From Anaerolineales bacterium (GTDB lineage Bacteria > Chloroflexota > Anaerolineae > Anaerolineales > Villigracilaceae), in the NCBI GenBank assembly GCA_023382595.1, contig JAHDWB010000001.1, forward strand, positions 806,001 through 870,000: a stretch of 64,000 bases of DNA, given 5' to 3'. The notes beneath the pieces were generated by a model. It was not told the origin of the DNA and did no database searches. It saw nothing but the letters and a program-made list of their open reading frames with translations. This document shows, one piece after another, positions 51,680 to 58,399 of this stretch. Both the position numbers and the translations under genes were made by a program. Positions within the stretch are counted from its first letter, which is position 1; each line of letters begins with the position of its first letter.

Positions 51680-52236
51680 TTTGCACCCTGTGCGATGAGC
51701 CATTCTTCACGCAGCAAGCCCATGTACAGGTCATCGTAACGGACGCCGTCGCGCAGACCTTCGCCGCGCACACGTCCCTCCAACGTAAAACCGATTTTCA
51801 GGTAACTCTTCAGCGCACGCTCGTTATAGGAATGCAAACCAAGCGTAATACGCCGCAGGTTGAGTTCGATGAATCCGTACTGCACGATCAGGCGCATGGC
51901 GTCCGTGCCGTAGCCCCTGCCCCAATACTCGCGCTCGCCGATAAAAATACCAAGCCAGGCGTCGCTGTGAGTCCACGAGTGCACCCACAGCGACGTGGTT
52001 CCGATCAATTTGTCATCCTCCAGCGTGCGGATTGCAAAGCGAAAACTGTTTTCCTGTCTGTCGTCGTTCTTCTCGACAAACTCCTTGAGTTTTTTCTGCG
52101 ACCACAACTGCGCCGGAGCGCTGTCGCCGAGGCGGTGCGCCTCCGTATCCCGATCCCATTTGAGATGGAATTTCGCCATGGTCTCGGGCGTTTCGGATGC
52201 CAGACAGACGAGGGTTCCGCGATAGATGTCTTTCAT
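51676..52236 (-). CDS. GNAT N-acetyltransferase (RimJ/RimL type)
   Basis: A 186-residue single-domain GNAT with GIFIGEREYWGRGYGTDAMRLI in the acetyl-CoA loop and LRRITLGLHSYNERALKSYLKIGF after it. About half of the residues in these blocks match the downstream neighbour. The gap to the upstream GNAT gene is nine bases. Substrate unknown. Confidence 0.87.
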   Translation of the reverse strand: MKDIYRGTLVCLASETPETMAKFHLKWDRDTEAHRLGDSAPAQLWSQKKLKEFVEKNDDRQENSFRFAIRTLEDDKLIGTTSLWVHSWTHSDAWLGIFIGEREYWGRGYGTDAMRLIVQYGFIELNLRRITLGLHSYNERALKSYLKIGFTLEGRVRGEGLRDGVRYDDLYMGLLREEWLIAQGAK

Positions 52237-52245
52237 CGCCTCCCC

Positions 52246-52824
52246 CTACGCCGACGTCTGGTCGCGCCATTCGGCATTCAACAAGCCGAAGCCGAGGATG
52301 TCCCAAAATTCTCCGTCACGGTGCAGGGCTTTCCGACGGCGCACCTCCTCCACAAAACCGAACTTCTGGAAGAGACGGATCGCGCCTTCGTTGTAGGCGG
52401 GCACCACCGCTGTGACGCGGTACAGGTTCAATTCGCCGAACGCATAGCGCAGGAGCATGGACAAGGCTTGCGAGCCATATCCCTTGCGGCGGGAATCGGC
52501 TTCGCCGATCCCGAGGCGGATGAAGCCGTTGCCGTTCGCCCAGTCGATCCACTCGATCAGCGCCTTACCGATCAAACGGTCATCTTCACGGGCGCGGATG
52601 GTGAAATAGAACAGGTTCTTGTCCTCTTCCATTTCCTTTTCGATGGCTTCGTATTGCTTCTTCACCATCGCCGCCGAAAGCGGACGGATGGGCTTGAGTT
52701 CCATCAGGCGCATATACTCCGCATCATGCGTCCATTTGGATTCGATTTCAGGATGCGTTTCATGGTCAATGGGACCGAAACGGATATCCGTCGCTTCGAA
52801 TAACTGATTTTGTATCTCCAACAT
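52246..52824 (-). CDS. GNAT N-acetyltransferase (RimJ/RimL type), first gene of the array
   Basis: About 192 residues. The acetyl-CoA loop lies in RLGIGEADSRRKGYGSQALSMLL and is followed by LYRVTAVVPAYNEGAIRLFQKFGF. ATG 52824 follows AGAGGAAATC; an in-frame ATG at 52935 lies upstream of two terminator hairpins and is rejected. Only 25 bases separate the second terminator from this ATG, too few for a separate promoter. Expression therefore seems to depend on reading through the leader. Confidence 0.87.
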   Translation of the reverse strand: MLEIQNQLFEATDIRFGPIDHETHPEIESKWTHDAEYMRLMELKPIRPLSAAMVKKQYEAIEKEMEEDKNLFYFTIRAREDDRLIGKALIEWIDWANGNGFIRLGIGEADSRRKGYGSQALSMLLRYAFGELNLYRVTAVVPAYNEGAIRLFQKFGFVEEVRRRKALHRDGEFWDILGFGLLNAEWRDQTSA

Positions 52825-52849
52825 GATTTCCTCTTCGTTACTAAAAACA

Positions 52850-52880
52850 AAACTGCCACAGGACTCTCCCGCGGCAGTTT
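52850..52880 (-). terminator. Second intrinsic terminator in the GNAT leader
   Basis: On the minus strand the stem AAACTGCC / GGCAGTTT with a 15-base loop is followed by TTGTTTTTAG. It stands between the leader ORF and the first GNAT gene. Confidence 0.65.
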
Positions 52881-52895
52881 CCACCTTAAACAAAA

Positions 52896-52924
52896 CGACC
52901 ACGGGGCTTGGCGCGCCGTGGTCG
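52896..52924 (-). terminator. First intrinsic terminator in the GNAT leader
   Basis: On the minus strand the nine-pair stem CGACCACGG / CCGTGGTCG with an eleven-base loop is followed by TTTTGTTTAA. It lies 22 bases after the stop codon of the 27-codon leader ORF. Confidence 0.75.
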
Positions 52925-52946
52925 CGAGACAACAAAAAAGACTTGC

Positions 52947-53030
52947 CTAACGACGAACAGGCGCACTACGGCTATCGACACCAGCAATGCCGGTGAGAGA
53001 AAGGGTGATGTAAAACTTGGTCATAAACAT
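52947..53030 (-). CDS. Candidate 27-residue leader peptide of the GNAT array
   Basis: The ORF has ATG 53030, a strong AAAGGAGG ribosome binding site ten bases upstream and a TAG stop at 52947-52949. The peptide starts MFMTKFYITLSLTGIAGVDS and ends RSAPVRR. It has its own promoter (53077-53106) and is followed by two intrinsic terminators before the first GNAT gene. This order is what is expected for translation-dependent attenuation, as known for several antibiotic-resistance genes. No homologue is recognised. It could also be a real small protein with its own terminator. Confidence 0.5.
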   Translation of the reverse strand: MFMTKFYITLSLTGIAGVDSRSAPVRR

Positions 53031-53076
53031 TGGGCGTGCGCCTCCTTTCAGAAAATTTGCTCTTTCAAGCACGATG

Positions 53077-53106
53077 AGTTTATCACGCCCCCCGCGGCAT
53101 CGTCAA
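53077..53106 (-). promoter_or_regulatory. Promoter of the GNAT leader
   Basis: On the minus strand TTGACG (53106-53101), 18 bases, TAAACT (53082-53077), preceded by TGA as a partial extended -10. The predicted start near 53070 is about 40 bases before the leader ORF. The rest of the 371-base gap 52825-53195 holds the leader ORF, the two terminators and, on the plus side, GAAGAAGGA before ATG 53196. Confidence 0.6.
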
Positions 53107-53195
53107 GTACGTTTTAAAAAGATAGTACCAAAGGGTGACACCCATCTTTTGCATTTCCAACCACATGGTAGTAAAACATAGAGAAGAAGGACACG

Positions 53196-53633
53196 ATGAT
53201 CGACTGGAACACATCCCCGAACCCCAATGCAAGGCACACTGTCCTGATCGTTTCACAAGATGCGGAAATGACAAGCATCTGGAAAACGCTCTTCGAGCAG
53301 AGGAACTGCCGCGTGATGATCGAACACATGCCGCAAGGTGCTGTCCAAACCGCGCGGCTGCTCTCCCCCGCTCTGACCATCCTCGAGCTTGACCTTTCAC
53401 AGAATGAACGCATCGAACTTTGCAGGGAACTGCGCGTCGCCTCCAACGGCACGATCCTGTTGCTTGCTCCGCGCGTCAACGAACTGGAAATTTCCCTCTA
53501 CCACCAAGCTGGCGCGGACGAGTACATCCCCACGCCGATCAGCCCGATGGCGCTGCTGATCAAATCCATGGCGTGGCTGGCAAGGCAGGAATGGCTTGTG
53601 CCGCGAAAACTCGCCACAAACATGTATGTATAA
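53196..53633 (+). CDS. Atypical receiver domain protein
   Basis: A 145-residue stand-alone receiver-like protein. VLIVSQDAEMTSIWKTLF takes the place of the usual acidic-pair strand, so one of the two metal-binding acidic residues is missing (SQD instead of DDD/EDD). An Asp is kept in LTILELDLSQ, where the phospho-acceptor is expected. The conserved Lys near the C-terminus is replaced: ADEYIPTPISP where K-P is usual. It therefore may not be phosphorylated in the normal way. It stands alone between a divergent GNAT leader and a strong bidirectional terminator. Confidence 0.75.
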   Translation: MIDWNTSPNPNARHTVLIVSQDAEMTSIWKTLFEQRNCRVMIEHMPQGAVQTARLLSPALTILELDLSQNERIELCRELRVASNGTILLLAPRVNELEISLYHQAGADEYIPTPISPMALLIKSMAWLARQEWLVPRKLATNMYV

Positions 53634-53666
53634 AAAAATGACGGGCTCAACGCCCGTCATTTTTTT
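53632..53666. terminator. Bidirectional intrinsic terminator
   Basis: A perfect 15-pair stem (seven A, TGACGGGC, loop TCAAC, GCCCGTCA, seven T). It serves the receiver gene on the plus strand and the lipoprotein gene, whose stop codon lies at its edge, on the minus strand. Confidence 0.88.
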
Positions 53667-54684
53667 ATGGACCGATCGGCAAAATCCTGCCTGCCAGTAA
53701 CGCTTCGAGCGTATCCTGCACGAGGCGGATCCTTCCTTCGGTGAGAATGCCCAGGTCCACATCTGCAAGCCCGAGCGGAGATTGAACGTTCTGTCCGCCC
53801 TGCCCGGCGATGAGTTGGGGCCAGGATATCTGGATCGCTTTGACCGTGTCGGGGCTGACCGTCATCACCCAGCCGCCGGGACGGGTTTCGGGCATAGATG
53901 CCCCGACCAGATAAACGCCCTGCGACCCAACATAGGAAAGGAAATCCGGGCTGGCAAGTGAGGGATAGATATACAGGGCATCCACATTGCGGTCGTTGAT
54001 AAGCACGTTGGCGTAACCGCCGTAACGCGCCGGGTCTTCATCCACGGGAATCTCAAGATAGGTTGGGTAGGTGTAATTCGAAAAATAAAGCGTGCGGCAC
54101 ACACCGCAGTAATACTTCATGCCGTTCTGAAAGGCAAGGAAGGCGCGCTGACCGTCCGGGTCGCCCTGCGGAATGAGCATCCCGATGTGATATTCGTCAA
54201 CGAGCATCGCCAGCGTATAACCGGCAAGGAAGGCGGGCAGGTCCACCTGCGTATTCGGGGCAAGCACGCTCATATTCCCGCCAGCCGTCAGGTTCGGGAT
54301 ATTTACAGCCAGAAACTGCACGTTCGGCGCGGCAGCCGCAAATGAAGCAACGCCGGGGTCCGGCGGCAAAGCGATCACAACTTTCAGGGTCGGGTCGTTG
54401 ATATCCTCCTGCGTCAGCATATTACGGACCTGAAAACGAAAACCGGATGCCTGCGCAAGATCGTAGACCGTTTTCTGATACAGGTCGAACGCCGCCCTGT
54501 CCATATCCTGCGGCAGGATCAACAGCGCCAGCGGCGTGGAAGGCGTGGGCATCAGCGTGGGCAGCGGCTCCGGCGTATGCGACGGGACAGCCGTCGGGGC
54601 GGGGATCTCCGCGGGGTCATTTCCACCACAGGCGCTCAGAACAGCGATCAATAAGACGAACAACAGAAAATATTTAACACGCAC
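53665..54684 (-). CDS. BMP-family-like periplasmic-binding lipoprotein
   Basis: A 339-residue exported lipoprotein. The signal is MRVKYFLLFVLLIAVLSAC with lipobox LSAC, followed by a Pro/Thr-rich linker of about 30 residues and a type I periplasmic-binding fold. Segments such as PNVQFLAVNIPNLTAGGN, AFLAGYTLAMLV, IGMLIPQGDPDGQRAF and WPQLIAGQGGQNVQSPLG resemble BMP/PnrA-type nucleoside-binding proteins. No permease or ATPase gene is adjacent, so it may be a sensor or serve a transporter encoded elsewhere. Confidence 0.75.
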   Translation of the reverse strand: MRVKYFLLFVLLIAVLSACGGNDPAEIPAPTAVPSHTPEPLPTLMPTPSTPLALLILPQDMDRAAFDLYQKTVYDLAQASGFRFQVRNMLTQEDINDPTLKVVIALPPDPGVASFAAAAPNVQFLAVNIPNLTAGGNMSVLAPNTQVDLPAFLAGYTLAMLVDEYHIGMLIPQGDPDGQRAFLAFQNGMKYYCGVCRTLYFSNYTYPTYLEIPVDEDPARYGGYANVLINDRNVDALYIYPSLASPDFLSYVGSQGVYLVGASMPETRPGGWVMTVSPDTVKAIQISWPQLIAGQGGQNVQSPLGLADVDLGILTEGRIRLVQDTLEALLAGRILPIGP

Positions 54685-54773
54685 GAGACTTCTCCAAACA
54701 TCAACAGGAATTTCAGAATTATACTGCCTGATTTTGAGGGATGGCGGCAGACTTATCCTGCCTTATTAAATGC

Positions 54774-54804
54774 AAAGAGACGCATGGGATTCACGCGCCT
54801 CTTT
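54774..54804 (-). terminator. Terminator hairpin after the Hsp20 gene
   Basis: On the minus strand AAAGAGGCGCG pairs with CGCGTCTCTTT imperfectly around an ATCCCA loop, followed by TGCATTTAAT. It lies about 20 bases after the Hsp20 stop. Confidence 0.55.
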
Positions 54805-54821
54805 CCAATCTGACAGTTGCC

Positions 54822-55208
54822 TCAGTTTACTGCGACCTTGATCCGCTTCGGGCGGGCTGACTCGGCTTTCGGCAGGGTCAGCGTCAGGATGCCATCCGCG
54901 ATCTTCGCCTCGACCTTGTCCGCTTCGATCTCCGCCGGCATTCGCAATACACGGCGGAAGGAACCCTGCGGCAGTTCGTTGACGAGAAATTCCACTTCCT
55001 CATCGTTCCGGTATTCGCCTTCGATGCTGACCACGTTCTCCAGAACCTGAATGTTCAAATCGTCGGCGTTCAAGCCCGGCACCAGCGCCGAAAGGACGTA
55101 GGCATCATCTTCCTCACGGATGTTGACACCCAGCGAACGGTTTTGCAAATGCGCCATGTGACGGCGAGCCATGCGGCGGAAGGGGTGCGGTTGAATATAG
55201 AGCGTCAT
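54822..55208 (-). CDS. Hsp20/alpha-crystallin family small heat-shock protein
   Basis: About 128 residues. The alpha-crystallin domain runs from NIREEDDAYVLSALVPGL to the end, with VVSIEGEY, GSFRRVLRMP and the closing ADGILTLTLPKAES, which matches the family GVL(T/T)L(T)(L)PK signature. The C-terminal IKV motif is in KRIKVAVN and may act as the I-x-I/V anchor for oligomers. ATG 55208 has AAGGAG upstream; a longer frame to 55280 lacks such support. It acts as an ATP-independent holdase chaperone. No CIRCE-type inverted repeat is seen upstream. Confidence 0.92.
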   Translation of the reverse strand: MTLYIQPHPFRRMARRHMAHLQNRSLGVNIREEDDAYVLSALVPGLNADDLNIQVLENVVSIEGEYRNDEEVEFLVNELPQGSFRRVLRMPAEIEADKVEAKIADGILTLTLPKAESARPKRIKVAVN

Positions 55209-55311
55209 GTTCGTATGTCTCCTTATGTTTGAAATCAATGCGCTTATATTAAACCGGGAGTGTAAGAAAATGGATAACACAAGGTAGAATTTTTATAAGA
55301 AAATAAAGAAA

Positions 55312-55338
55312 CAGGCTGGCGGATTTTCCGCCAGCCTG
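55312..55338 (-). terminator. Intrinsic terminator of the subtilase gene
   Basis: A perfect 12-pair stem CAGGCTGGCGGA / TCCGCCAGCCTG with a three-base loop, followed on the minus strand by TTTCTTTATTTTC. It lies about 22 bases after the subtilase stop. Confidence 0.8.
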
Positions 55339-55360
55339 CAAATTCAACATCAGCCTGAAG

Positions 55361-56743
55361 CTATCTCACGGCATTGAAAGCATTGACGCGCCCAGCGCCA
55401 TAGAAATCGTCATTGCCGGGCTTGCCAAGATCATCCGCAGAACGGCGCAATGCAGATTCCACATGCGCGGGCTTCATCGAGCCGCCATTCTTGCCAATGA
55501 TAAGAGCGGCAACACCCGAGGCATGAGGCGCCGCCATGCTCGTACCAGCGGACCAGTACCAGCCACCATTACCAGTGCTGAAGACCAGGTCAAAGACCCA
55601 ACAGGGGCGGACCAGTCCGGCAACAAGACAATTCTCATTACCGGGATACACAGAGTCACCGCCGGGTGCGGCGAAGTCGATCACGGATTGCCCATAATTG
55701 GTGTAGCTGGCGGGATAGTCAAGGAAGGCATTCAACGGATCGGTCGCCCAGCCGATGGGAGCCGTGGCGGAGATCGAGATCACATGCGGGGCATCCGACG
55801 GGATGTGAACCAGATCCCTATCATGATCGCCGTCATTTGCAGCATTCCCGGCAGAAGAAATCACGGTCGTGCCCTTCTGATAGGCATACGTGGTGGCGCG
55901 TCCGATCGCCACGATTAACTCAGCCGCTTCACGGGCGGTATAGCAATCGCTCGGGTCGCTGCAATCGCCGCTCTTATAAAGCGCGGCGCCGAGGCTCATG
56001 TTGATCACATCCGCACCCGAGTTCGCGGCATATACGATACCGGCAATGACCGAGGCAAATGAACCGCTGCCGGAATCTGACAGCACCTTCACCAGCATCA
56101 GTTCCGCTTCCGGCGCGATGCCAATGACGCCAAAGGCGTTGTCCGCGGCGGCAATGGTGCCGGCAACATGTGTACCATGACTGAAGGTATCAGGCAGGGT
56201 GTAGTCCACGGGTTCACCGGGCACAAAGCTTGTGCTGAGGGCGTAGTTAATGTTGGGAGCCAGATCAGGATGATCCATGTCAAAGCCCGTATCCAGCACT
56301 GCCACAAGCACACCAGCCCCGCGATAGCCAGCATCCCAAGCTTCAGGAGCATCCACCGCATCATGCCCCCACTGCAGATCGAAGAAGGAATCGTCATCGC
56401 CGCTGAAAGGCGGGTTGGCGGCATCGATCTCCACGGATTCCTGGAAGTTCGGATTAACCCATTGCATGGTCAGGTTCGCGCTGACAGATCGCAGCCCCGA
56501 GATCTTCGCTGCGCGTACCGCAAAATTCGGGTCGCTCGAGGTCACCACAGCCAGACCGACTTCAGGAATGGTCTGCGTAACCACACCGCCCGCGGCACTT
56601 ACGGACTTGACAAGATTCGCCGGAAGCTTGTTTCCATTTGCCATCAAAATATAAGAACGGGATTCACCCTGCGCCCCCACAGGGACAGCAAATACGGCAG
56701 CCAGCATGGCGATCAAGACAATCATCGTAAATATACGTTTCAT
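55361..56743 (-). CDS. S8 family subtilisin-like serine peptidase, secreted
   Basis: A 460-residue subtilase with an N-terminal signal peptide (MKRIFTMIVLIAMLAAVFAV, AVPVGAQG) and an inhibitor-type propeptide up to about residue 110. The catalytic triad is in AVLDTGFDMDHPD (Asp), SHGTHVAGTIAA (His) and GTSMAAPHASGVAAL (Ser). It should be exported and self-processed. Upstream are a c-di-GMP-I riboswitch and a terminator, so expression depends on cyclic-di-GMP. The ATG follows AGAGGAG. A role in changing between attached and free life is a fair inference from that control. Confidence 0.95.
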   Translation of the reverse strand: MKRIFTMIVLIAMLAAVFAVPVGAQGESRSYILMANGNKLPANLVKSVSAAGGVVTQTIPEVGLAVVTSSDPNFAVRAAKISGLRSVSANLTMQWVNPNFQESVEIDAANPPFSGDDDSFFDLQWGHDAVDAPEAWDAGYRGAGVLVAVLDTGFDMDHPDLAPNINYALSTSFVPGEPVDYTLPDTFSHGTHVAGTIAAADNAFGVIGIAPEAELMLVKVLSDSGSGSFASVIAGIVYAANSGADVINMSLGAALYKSGDCSDPSDCYTAREAAELIVAIGRATTYAYQKGTTVISSAGNAANDGDHDRDLVHIPSDAPHVISISATAPIGWATDPLNAFLDYPASYTNYGQSVIDFAAPGGDSVYPGNENCLVAGLVRPCWVFDLVFSTGNGGWYWSAGTSMAAPHASGVAALIIGKNGGSMKPAHVESALRRSADDLGKPGNDDFYGAGRVNAFNAVR

Positions 56744-56846
56744 TTTTTCTCCTCTGAGATGTTTACAAAATTCAATATTCGATACGCAAACACAATAGCG
56801 TTGCAGATCCGGTTCGCTTCCCCGGCACCTCCTTTAAAAAATAAAC

Positions 56847-56875
56847 GACCGCCAAATAATAAAAATTCGGCGGTC
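56847..56875 (-). terminator. Intrinsic terminator of the c-di-GMP riboswitch
   Basis: On the minus strand GACCGCC / GGCGGTC with a 15-base AT-rich loop, followed by GTTTATTTTTT. The 5' arm overlaps the end of the aptamer (GCCAGACCG), so ligand binding and terminator formation can influence each other. Confidence 0.8.
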
Positions 56876-56957
56876 TGGCAGCCTTCCACGCAACGAGCCT
56901 GAAAGACCCATGACTTTGCGTCCCCGTCTCACGGCGGGTTTGCCCTTTCGTGTCACG
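56873..56957 (-). promoter_or_regulatory. c-di-GMP-I riboswitch (GEMM-I)
   Basis: The minus strand shows the GEMM-I landmarks in order: AGGGCAAACC (56946-56937), a short stem CCGT/ACGG with a GNRA-type GAGA loop, GGGGACGCAAAGTC (56925-56912), then GGGTCTTTCAGG and the final GGCTGCCAG. GGGCAAACC and GGACGCAAAG are the nearly invariant parts of this aptamer. The downstream terminator forms the expression platform. The controlled gene is a secreted subtilase. Whether c-di-GMP turns it on or off depends on how the aptamer stem competes with the terminator. Confidence 0.9.
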
Positions 56958-56979
56958 CTCCGAAGAACGCGCATCATTA

Positions 56980-57007
56980 TTATTACAGAAATTGAATCAT
57001 ATTGCAA
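56980..57007 (-). promoter_or_regulatory. Promoter of the riboswitch-subtilase unit
   Basis: On the minus strand TTGCAA (57007-57002), 16 bases, TAATAA (56985-56980). The predicted start lies 15 to 20 bases before the aptamer. The 304-base gap 56744-57047 otherwise contains the riboswitch, its terminator, an unexplained AAAGGAGG (56836-56829) and the divergent promoter of the M23 peptidase. Confidence 0.5.
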
Positions 57008-57034
57008 GTTTTGTTCCAGACGAGTCAAACCATT

Positions 57035-57040
57035 TATAAT
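57035..57040 (+). promoter_or_regulatory. -10 box of the M23 peptidase gene, probably leaderless
   Basis: TATAAT ends seven bases before ATG 57048 (spacer CCCCCAA), and no ribosome binding site is present. A weak -35 (TTGTTC) lies 18 bases upstream. Confidence 0.5.
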
Positions 57041-57047
57041 CCCCCAA

Positions 57048-57746
57048 ATGCCAAAAAAGATAGTTCTGTTATTAGCCATCCCGGTGGCGATCGCCACCGC
57101 AGGGATTTATCTCTATTTCAACTACGGACGAAGCGCCGCGCGCACCGTGCAAGTCTTCGACTGGTTCCGTGACCCCGCCTCCCGCCCGGAATTGATGATG
57201 ACAGCCGGGACGCAATGCGGCGACGCTCCCTTCATTTTCCCAACCGACGGCTTGATCGGCTTCATTTGGGACGATTCCTTCCGCCCCGGTCACCGCCACG
57301 CCGGAGTGGACATTTTCTCAGGGACGCAGGTCGGCGTCACGCCGGTGATCGCCGCCTACCCCGGCTACCTCACGCGCGAAGCGGATTGGATCTCCACGGT
57401 CATCATCCGCGTGCCGAGAGATCCGCTTCAGCCCTCGCGCCAGATCTGGGTGTACTATACCCACATGGCAGACCGCAACGGACTTTCCTTCATCTCTTCG
57501 GAATTCCCCGCTGGAACAAAGGAAGTTTATGTAGAGGCAGGCACGCTCCTCGGCTATCAGGGAAATTACTCCGGCGACCCGCTCAACCCGACGGGTTTGC
57601 ATTTGCATATTTCCGTCGTGAAGGATGACGGTTTTGGGAATTATTTGAACGAACTCGATATCAACAATACCTACGACCCCACGCCGTATTTCGGGCTGCC
57701 ATTGAATGCAAATATGAACCCGGATACGATCCCGGTATGCAATTGA
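57048..57746 (+). CDS. M23 family (LytM-like) peptidase, membrane-anchored
   Basis: About 232 residues. One N-terminal membrane segment (residues 3-24) is followed by an extracellular domain. HAGVDIFSGTQ gives the H(x)nD zinc-binding pair and GLHLHISVV gives the HxH motif of LytM peptidases, which cut cell-wall peptide bridges. The spacing between the motifs (about 100 residues) is longer than usual because of an insertion that includes IWVYYTHMADRNG. It can also be a non-wall M23 protein, since many Chloroflexota have unusual envelopes. Leaderless expression is likely. It is divergent from the c-di-GMP-controlled subtilase. Confidence 0.8.
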   Translation: MPKKIVLLLAIPVAIATAGIYLYFNYGRSAARTVQVFDWFRDPASRPELMMTAGTQCGDAPFIFPTDGLIGFIWDDSFRPGHRHAGVDIFSGTQVGVTPVIAAYPGYLTREADWISTVIIRVPRDPLQPSRQIWVYYTHMADRNGLSFISSEFPAGTKEVYVEAGTLLGYQGNYSGDPLNPTGLHLHISVVKDDGFGNYLNELDINNTYDPTPYFGLPLNANMNPDTIPVCN

Positions 57747-57796
57747 GGTGTCAAGTGCGCGGTGTCAGGTATCAGGTGCCAAGTTTCAGGTGAAGG

Positions 57797-58399
57797 ATGA
57801 ACATGCTAAAAGATAAAGTCGTTTTGATCACCGGCGCAGGCAAGGGTGCGGGACGCGCACTGGCAGAGGCACTCGCCGAATGCGGCGCGGTCATTGCCGC
57901 AAATGACATCTCCCCCATCAACGTGGAGGAGGTGGTCAAGCGCATTAACGCGGGCGGCGGAAAAGCGCGCGCCTACGTCGAGGACATTGCGAAAAAGGTC
58001 GGGGCACAGACCGTTGTAAAAAATGTCGAAGATGATTTCGGACACATTGACATCCTGATCAATCACGCGGCAGTGGAGCCGCACGTTTCCCTGCTAAACA
58101 TGGACGAGTGGGATTGGCATCGCACGCTGGATGTCAACCTGACGGGCGCGTTCCTGATGATCCAGTCAGCGGGGCGGGTGATGCGGGCGAAAGGTCACGG
58201 GGTGATTCTGAATCTGGTTGCGGGAACAGGTGAAAGGTCCAAAAAAGAGGCGGGGACGTATCTTGCCAGCAAGGCGGGGCTTGTCGAGTTGTCCCGTCAG
58301 GCGGATGCGGAATTAAGTCCGCATGGCGTGCGCGTGTTTGCTGTCGAAAATTCCGATGATGTGGTTGAGACCATCCTATCAATGCTGGAGGAAAAATGA
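57797..58399 (+). CDS. Short-chain dehydrogenase/reductase (SDR), short form
   Basis: A 200-residue SDR. It has the cofactor motif TGAGKGAG near the N-terminus, DILINHAAVE (NxAx type), NLTGAFLM, and the active-site YLASK. The catalytic Ser expected about 13 residues before the Tyr is not present: the strand reads ILNLVAGTG where NISS is usual. The C-terminal 40-50 residues of a normal SDR that form the substrate lid are missing. Activity is therefore uncertain. An acidic ANDIS after the second strand suggests NAD(H). It overlaps the DinB-like gene by four bases. Confidence 0.82.
   Translation: MNMLKDKVVLITGAGKGAGRALAEALAECGAVIAANDISPINVEEVVKRINAGGGKARAYVEDIAKKVGAQTVVKNVEDDFGHIDILINHAAVEPHVSLLNMDEWDWHRTLDVNLTGAFLMIQSAGRVMRAKGHGVILNLVAGTGERSKKEAGTYLASKAGLVELSRQADAELSPHGVRVFAVENSDDVVETILSMLEEK

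Noticed and set aside
51532-52803. Plus-strand open frame of 423 codons opposite the GNAT genes
   Set aside because: Spans three GNAT genes in antisense and mirrors their codon bias.
56740-56840. Small ORF after AAAGGAGG in the subtilase leader
   Set aside because: GTG overlaps the ribosome binding site and no ATG, GTG or TTG lies at workable distance with a meaningful frame.
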